Source of the DNA: Artocarpus heterophyllus
Taxonomy: Eukaryota; Streptophyta; Magnoliopsida; Rosales; Moraceae
Assembly (NCBI GenBank): GCA_025403435.1
Contig: CM046351.1
Coordinates: 434,001 to 498,000 of the forward strand
Length of the DNA stretch: 64,000 nucleotides
Direction of reading: 5' to 3'
Positions 57,940 through 64,000 of the stretch are shown here, one piece after another. A program made the translations under genes and the position numbers. The notes under the pieces were generated by a model, which was given only the letters and a program-made list of their open reading frames with translations, was not told the origin of the DNA and did not search any database. The stretch's first letter is position 1, and every line of letters begins with the position of its first letter.

Positions 57940-60900
57940 CTTAAAAACGAACTCAGCTTCCATAGTAGAGGTAGCAGTTAAAGTCTGCTTCGCACTCCTC
58001 CAAGATACAGCTTCACCGGCAAACATAAAAACATAACCAGAAGTTGATTTTTACGAATCAACAAAGCCAGCGAAGTCTACGTTGGAGTATCCAACCACCT
58101 CCAGATTATTAGTCCGTTTATACATGAGTATGTAATCTTTAGTCCCTTGAAAGTATCTCATCACCTTCTTTGTAGCTCTCCAATAGTCAACACTTGGGTT
58201 ACTCTGATATCTGCCCAACATTCCCACAGCAAATGCAATGTCAGGTCTTGTACAGACCTGAGCATACATTAGACCTCCAATAGCTGAAGCATATGGAATG
58301 TTTTTCATTTGTTCCCGTTTGAACTCACTTTTCAAGCACTAGTTTAAATTGAACCTGTCACCCTTCACAATGGGTGCTACACTTGGTGAACAATCCTTCA
58401 TCTGAAACCTTTCTAGAACCTTGTTCATATAGGTCTCTTGAGTCAAATCCAAAATGCTTCAAGATCTGTCTCTATGGATTTTAATGCCAATGACATAAGA
58501 TGCGTCTCCCATATCCTTCATTTCAAAGTTCTTTGAGAAAAATTGCTTCACCTCATATAACAAACCCTTATAATTAGTTACAAGTAATATGTCATCCATA
58601 TATAGCACAAGGAAACAAATCCTACTCCCACTGACCTTTTGGTATATGCATTGATCGATGATATTCTCTTCAAAACCAAATGAAGAGATAACGTCACGGA
58701 ACTTCAAATACCACTAACAAGAGACTTGTTTCAATCCATATATGGATTTCTTAAGCTTGCAGACTAAATGCTCACCGCTACTAGAGGAAAATCCTTCTGG
58801 TTGTTTCATATAAACCTTTTTCTCTAGATCACCATTGAGAAAGGCCGTTTTCACATCCATTTGATACAAATCCAAATCAAAATGGATGACCAATGCCATA
58901 ATGACTCGAAGAGAATCCTTTTGAGATACAAGAAAAAAGGTCTCCGTATAGTCGATTCTTTCTCTTTGAATGAATCCTTTGGCAACGAGTTTTAGCTTAT
59001 GTCTCTCAATGTTGCCCAACGAGTCTTTCTTCGTTTTAAAGACCCATTTTTATCCAATGGCTTTTACACCATTAAGCAACTCAATAAAATTCTAGACCCT
59101 ATTAGATGCAATAGAATCCATTTTGTCTTTTATGGTACTGTACCATAAGTCAGATTCCTTATAACTCATGGCTTATGAAAATATTTCAGGATCATTTTTG
59201 GCTTCAACATTGTAGTCTGACTCTTGCAGATACACAACATAGTCACCAGGTATCGCCGATCGCTTTTCTCTAGTAGATCTCCTTAATGTTGGTTTAAAAT
59301 TCTCTTGAAGAACATGTTGTTCAATAGGCTATTCAACAGGTTCCTATATCTGTTGTTCAGCTGGATCCACTATCTCTTGATCAACAGTTTGTGGAACTTG
59401 AATGACTTGCTGTCGTTCATCATGCATTTGAAATTTAGGAGTGTTGTGCACAACAATCAATCTATCATAAGAAGTGGAAGGTAGCGCATCTGTATGATCT
59501 TTTTTAGGAATAGTGTTTCAAGATCGATCGCTCTCACTAATTAAGTTATTCACAAGAAATTTTGTATTCCTTGATTCCACAAATCTAGTACTATGAATTG
59601 GACAACAAAATATGTATCCCTTAGACCGTTCAGTATAACCAACAAAATATCCACTTATGGTCCTTGACTCTAGCTTCTTCACTTGTGGATTATAAACTCT
59701 TACCTCCGACGGGCATCCTCAAATGCGTACATGTTGCAAACTCGGTTTCCAACCTTTGAATACTCAAAAGGCGTCTTAGGGACAGCCTTGGTTGGAACTC
59801 GGTTCAATATGTACACTGTTGTCTTAAGAGCTTCAGTCCATAAGAACTCAGGAAGTTTGGAGCTAGTAAGCATACTCCGCACCATGTCCATTAACATTCG
59901 GTTTCTTTTTTCAGCTACACCATTCTGGTCTGGAGAACCAGCTACACCATTCTGGTCTGGAGAACCAGGCATAATGTATTGGGTAACAATCTTATGTTCT
60001 TGAAGAAACCTAGCAAATGGACCAGGTGCTTGTCCATGCTCAATATATCTACCATAGTACTTTTCACCTCTATCCGATCTCACGATCTTAATTTGCTTTC
60101 TGCATTGTTTCTCTACTTTAGCTTTAAAAACCTTAAAAGCATCTAGTGCTTCGTTTTTATTGTTAAGCAAGTAAAGATACATGTATCATGAATAGTCATC
60201 CATGAAAGAGATGAAGTACCTTTGAGAGTACGTGGCTGAACTACAAATATCTGTATGTATGATTTCTAATAAATCAGAACTCCTCTTGGCACCCTTCTTT
60301 GACTTGTTGGTCTGCTTACCCTTAATGCAGTCCACACAAGTATTAAAATCAGTAAAATCTAAAGTACTGAGTACTTCATCATTTACTAATCTCTTAATTC
60401 TCTCAACGGAGATATCCTAATCTCCGATGCCACAACATAGAGGATTCATCATTTATAACACATTGCTTAATACCAATATTTTCATGAACGTGCATATTAG
60501 TATAATTGGCATCATTTTGTAAATTAAGATGGAAAAGACCATCAGACAAAGTAACATATCCAATAAAATCATATTTATAAAACAAATTGAAAGAAAATTT
60601 TAAAAATTTAAAGGAATATCCAACTGATACAAGTCTAGAAACTGAAATTAAATTTTTAGAAAAACTAAGAATATAAAATTTTTTTTCCAAATACAAAATA
60701 AAGCCACTACTTAAGACTAGTTTGCACGCTCCTATAGCCTCCACATATAAGAGCATCTTATTTCCACAATAGATGCTTTACTCACTTCCCACTGGCTTCT
60801 GCAGGTTTTACAATCCCTGCAGTGAATTGGTAACATGGATTGTAGAACCAGAGTCAATCCACTATGTGTTATAATTAACATCAATCATATTTGATTCATA

Positions 60901-61690
60901 ATAGACAAGTGAGAGTTGAGTACCTTTCTTATCAAGCCATTCCCTGAAATTTAGAGCAGTCCTTCTTTACGTGCCCCTTTTTCTTACAAAAGAAGCACTT
61001 GTACTCCTTCTTAATATCTGACAAGAACCTTGCCTTTCCCCTTTTGCTTGGCCTGATTTTTCTTTTTACCCTGGGTTGCCAAATTTACTTTCTCTCCTTC
61101 TTCCATGATAAGTCTTCCCTCCTCCTGAACACACATGGTCAATATCTCATTAATTGACCATTTGTCCTTATGTGTATTATAGGAGATCTTAAAGGGACCA
61201 TACTCAGAGGGTAGAGTATTCATAATGTAATGTACTAGGAACGAATCAGACATCTCAACCTCAAGCATCTTCAATTGGGTCACAATGTCCCTTATGCGCA
61301 TGATATGCTCACGCATGCCTTTTATATCGGTAAGCTGGAAGGATGAAAACTGCATTATCAAGGTGCTTGTCAATGCCTTATCTGAAGACTCAAATTGCTC
61401 ATCAATAGCCTTCAGTAGTGCTTGGACATTGTCATATTGATCAACCGAACCCCTAATCCTAATAGAGATCTTAGTCTTTATGAAGATAACTGAGAGACGA
61501 TTGGATCGCTCCCTTTTTCATATCAACCAATATCATCTAGAGTGCTAGTCTCAGTGATAGAGGGTAGTTCATCCTTCCTTATGGCATAGTCAATGTCCAT
61601 CCATCCCAAATGAAGGAGAATTCTCTCCTTCTAGACTTTATAGTTATCACCCTTAAGCTCGAAAATATCACATTTCATATCAGATAAATT
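57940..61690 (-). pseudogene. Decayed copia gag-pol, minus strand
   Basis: On the minus strand from 61690: Gag (KGDNYKV*KERILLHLGWMDIDYA, then 61373-61011 with MREHIMRIRDIVTQLK), a frameshift near the zinc knuckle, protease remnants, and integrase zinc region (60756-60403, ending MLWHRRLGY). The integrase core (60182-59700) has [10 protein letters not shown] and a duplicated GSPDQNGVA just before the catalytic Glu. RT follows (59019-58459: LVAKGFIQRE, MDVKTAFLNGDLE, YMDDILL), then RNase H (58335 to about 57940: YAQVCTRPDIAFAVGMLGRYQSNP). Stops and frameshifts break it into at least seven frames. Confidence 0.92.
59914..59967 (-). repeat. 27-bp exact tandem duplication in the integrase core
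   Basis: Two perfect copies of a 27-base unit (59914-59940 and 59941-59967) add nine residues, GSPDQNGVA, between the second catalytic Asp and the Glu of the integrase. Confidence 0.93.
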
Positions 61691-62384
61691 AACAGATTGA
61701 ATTACTACAATACATCAAAGATACATGCTCATGTCACAAATTTGAAGCTAATAACTATATGTCATGTTTTACCAATGTAAATCATGCAACAAAAATTATG
61801 AATCATATGATATAAAAATTGTCTGTGAGTTAAGTTTCTAATTTACATTGATTCACATATAATCTTATGATGAAACTATTAAACTATATTCCATTTCTTA
61901 ATCCCTGTGGGTAAATTAAGAAAATGGTTTAATATTTCATCCTAACCAATCATATTTGATATAATATAATTTTTTGTAGGATAAATTTCATTATACCAAA
62001 CATAATTAGTTACAATTAATGTCTGTTTAACTATATGTGATTTAACAAACTTAATGTATAACTTTAATATAATCAAAAATGCTGTGACTATTCTTAGATC
62101 AATTAAAATTATACAAATCACTCAGGACATTTATTTTTCATGCACAAAATACTCATGAATTTGCACGTATTAAAAAGAATAACAACTAAAGAATAAATGC
62201 AAAATAAATTATGCATAAATTCAATAACATATCTAAAATTAATTTCTAAAATTTTATATAAACATAAATAATAAATTTTGGATTTTATTAAATTCATTTT
62301 AGATTTATTAAAAACCAATTTTTCAAAATACCCAAATTAAAAATCTAAAAAAAATGGATTTTTTTTTTATTTTTCACGCCTGGA

Positions 62385-62615
62385 AAATGACATGTCGTTT
62401 TGGACATTAAGCTCAAAACGACATGTCATTTCAGCTTGAGAAAACGCCAACATCGCGCTAAAAACGACATGCACTTGATGAAAACGACGTGTCGTTTTGA
62501 CAAACGACAGGCCAGCCTGATGAGCAAAATGACATGTCGTTTTTCTTAATGAAAAAAAACATGTCATTTTGAGCTTACAAAATGCGGCCTTCAGGAGACA
62601 AAACAGCATGTTGTG
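62385..62615. repeat. Palindrome array in the second copia leader
   Basis: Seven or eight copies or variants of AAACGACATGTCGTTT between the primer site and gag, some exact at the core (AAAACGACRTGTCGTTTT), others decayed on one arm. It is the same motif and position as in the 48168-48334 array, although the two elements have different LTRs. Confidence 0.85.
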
Positions 62616-62903
62616 TTTCGGCCTCTGATTTCATTTTTTTCGTAATTTTGAGTCTTCTTCGCCCGAATTTCACCCAAATAGATCCAATTGCATATTCGGT
62701 TGTTTCTATACCTTATGGGCACCAAAATTGACGTTTTAAAAACTCAAAAATGTTAGAAAATCAATTTCTAATGATTTCTAACGTTGGTTTTCCTTAAAAA
62801 AAAAATCAAAAAATGATTTTAAATTCAACAAAGTTTTGGATATTTTGAAAAACTCTATTCAAATATATCAAGACAAAGAAAAAACCACGCTCTTGATACC
62901 AAA

Positions 62904-63367
62904 TGTAAGAAAATTTACATATATAGAATTATGATTTTTATATATGCATAAACCAAATTGCATAAAAATCATCTAAATGCGGAAATGTAAAGGAAAGAAA
63001 ATCTAACATCCAGCCATTGATAATCTGAAAAATGAATAGAGAGTTTCTTTGCAAAAATTCCCGAAGAAAAATTTTGTGAAAGAAGAGGCTCTTTTAAACC
63101 ATCTGCGATTTTGAGAGATGGTGTATTTCTGAAAATAATTGCACAGGCATAGGGATATTTATAGACACTCACCATCAGGGTGTGTTACTGTCAAGAGGTA
63201 TATCTGAAACAAGGCCTTCTTTCTGAAGCGTTATAATAATTCAAAGATATCCTTTGGTGATACCCTTTAGAAAATATGTGTATGTTGGACCACTTTAAAT
63301 TTATTTTTATTTATTTATTATCATTTAAAAAACCAAATAAATAATAATAAATAAATTAAAAATAACA
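62904..63367 (-). repeat. 5' LTR of minus-strand copia element (464 bp)
   Basis: It shows TGTAAGAAAATTTAC at its left edge and AAAAATAACA at its right edge. It is the partner of 57406-57883. Confidence 0.9.
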
Positions 63368-64000
63368 AGTCATATATAAGAACATGATCACTTGTTCAAG
63401 GGGGACCTATCAAAATGGGTATCTCCACCATTATATGCATATATATCTAGATCATATATATGTCTGTCTGTTCTCATTCTTCTCAAGTATTGATGCTCTC
63501 CAATATGTAGGTTAATCTAATCATATTTTATAATTATAAATCTTTATGCTCTCTATAACCTGTATATATGAATTTATTCTGCGTGCAATATCTGTAGATG
63601 AACTAACCATATACACACACACACACACACGTCTACCATATGTGTTTAATTACATTATTACGTAAATATTCTTTGTATTGTATGAACTACAGTTTTATTT
63701 CTTTTTTATGAAATAAGAACATGGAGCATAAGAATAACGAACATGCAGTTGACACATGCTTGTATGTAGCTTACGACCCAATTTTTGAATAACAAAATTG
63801 GATTCTCTACAAACGTTAGGACGTTGATGTATAATATACATGTCATTTTGTTATACATACATACATACATATATATATATATATATGCATGTATATTCGG
63901 AGAGAGATAAGAACAGGCCTTTTACACATTTAGGGTTTAGGGTTTAAAGACTAACATATATATATATATATGTATATATATAAGATGTACTGATTATAAC
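63368..64000. other. AT-rich end of window with microsatellites
   Basis: TA and CATA tracts (63835-63888, 63955-63971) and a CA tract (about 63613-63631). No gene seen. Confidence 0.55.
63929..63946 (+). repeat. Short interstitial telomere-type repeat
   Basis: TTTAGGGTTTAGGGTTTA, two and a half units of the plant telomere repeat, between TA-rich tracts. Such telo-boxes also occur in plant promoters, so position near an off-window gene is another explanation. Confidence 0.8.

Larger units (their letters stand above)
57406..63367 (-). mobile_element. Decayed Ty1/copia retrotransposon, minus strand
   Basis: LTRs at 57406-57883 and 62904-63367 flank a minus-strand gag-pol closely related to that of the 47568-53705 element. 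Its primer site (about 62890-62901, TTGGTATCAAGAGC on the minus strand) lies just inside the right LTR. A purine tract (AAGTGGGAGAA on the minus strand, about 57885-57896) lies inside the left one. Its LTRs are unrelated in sequence to those of the other copia. Flanking 5-mers AATGA and AGTCA do not match, so the target duplication is lost or the ends come from recombination. Confidence 0.92.

Noticed and set aside
48168..62615. CRISPR-like reading of the palindrome arrays
   Set aside because: Spacers are irregular and too few, the host is a plant, and the arrays lie in retrotransposon leaders.
57401..63372. Target-site duplication for the minus-strand copia element
   Set aside because: Flanking 5-mers AATGA and AGTCA do not match, so none is claimed.

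Overview
This is nuclear DNA from a flowering plant, probably a eudicot. It is AT-rich, the genes are spliced with GT-AG introns, and plant LTR retrotransposons make up roughly half of it. Two host genes look intact: a Golgi phosphate/anion transporter (PHT4;6/ANTR5 type) and a short plastid protein that keeps only the KFDV domain of polyphenol oxidase. A third host locus is a broken 3' fragment of TONSOKU. The species cannot be named from the sequence.

Layout. 1-5517: 3' half of a Ty3/gypsy element with an uninterrupted pol frame, inserted into the LTR of an older minus-strand gypsy element (5518-16699, LTRs up to 3.7 kb, coding region decayed). That older element itself lies against a remnant LTR of a third gypsy element (16700-18101). 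18102-19026 is a deleted copia element. 19027-23640 is AT-rich intergenic DNA holding a 738-bp non-autonomous hAT element with an 8-bp target duplication. 23640-26759 is a 5'-truncated copia element. 27532-29813 is the TONSOKU-like pseudogene, 31435-32028 the KFDV-only gene, 35540-36800 a Helitron/PIF1 helicase remnant, and 37420-41282 the transporter gene with a long 5'-UTR intron. 43392-44220 is a GC-rich block that looks organellar, probably mitochondrial. 47568-53705 and 57406-63367 are two related copia elements in opposite orientation. The rest is AT-rich DNA with many TA, CA and poly-T tracts.

The retroelements form a nested series with one intact coding region (the innermost gypsy) and several decayed ones, whose stop codons mostly look like C-to-T/G-to-A changes. 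The most unusual signals are: the catalytic-domain-free KFDV protein; an array of short palindromes in the untranslated leader of both copia elements, with the same half-sites in the transporter's 5' region; GC-rich TCGGCAGGCCGA clusters in the LTRs of two gypsy families; and upstream ORFs, one overlapping the start, at the transporter gene.
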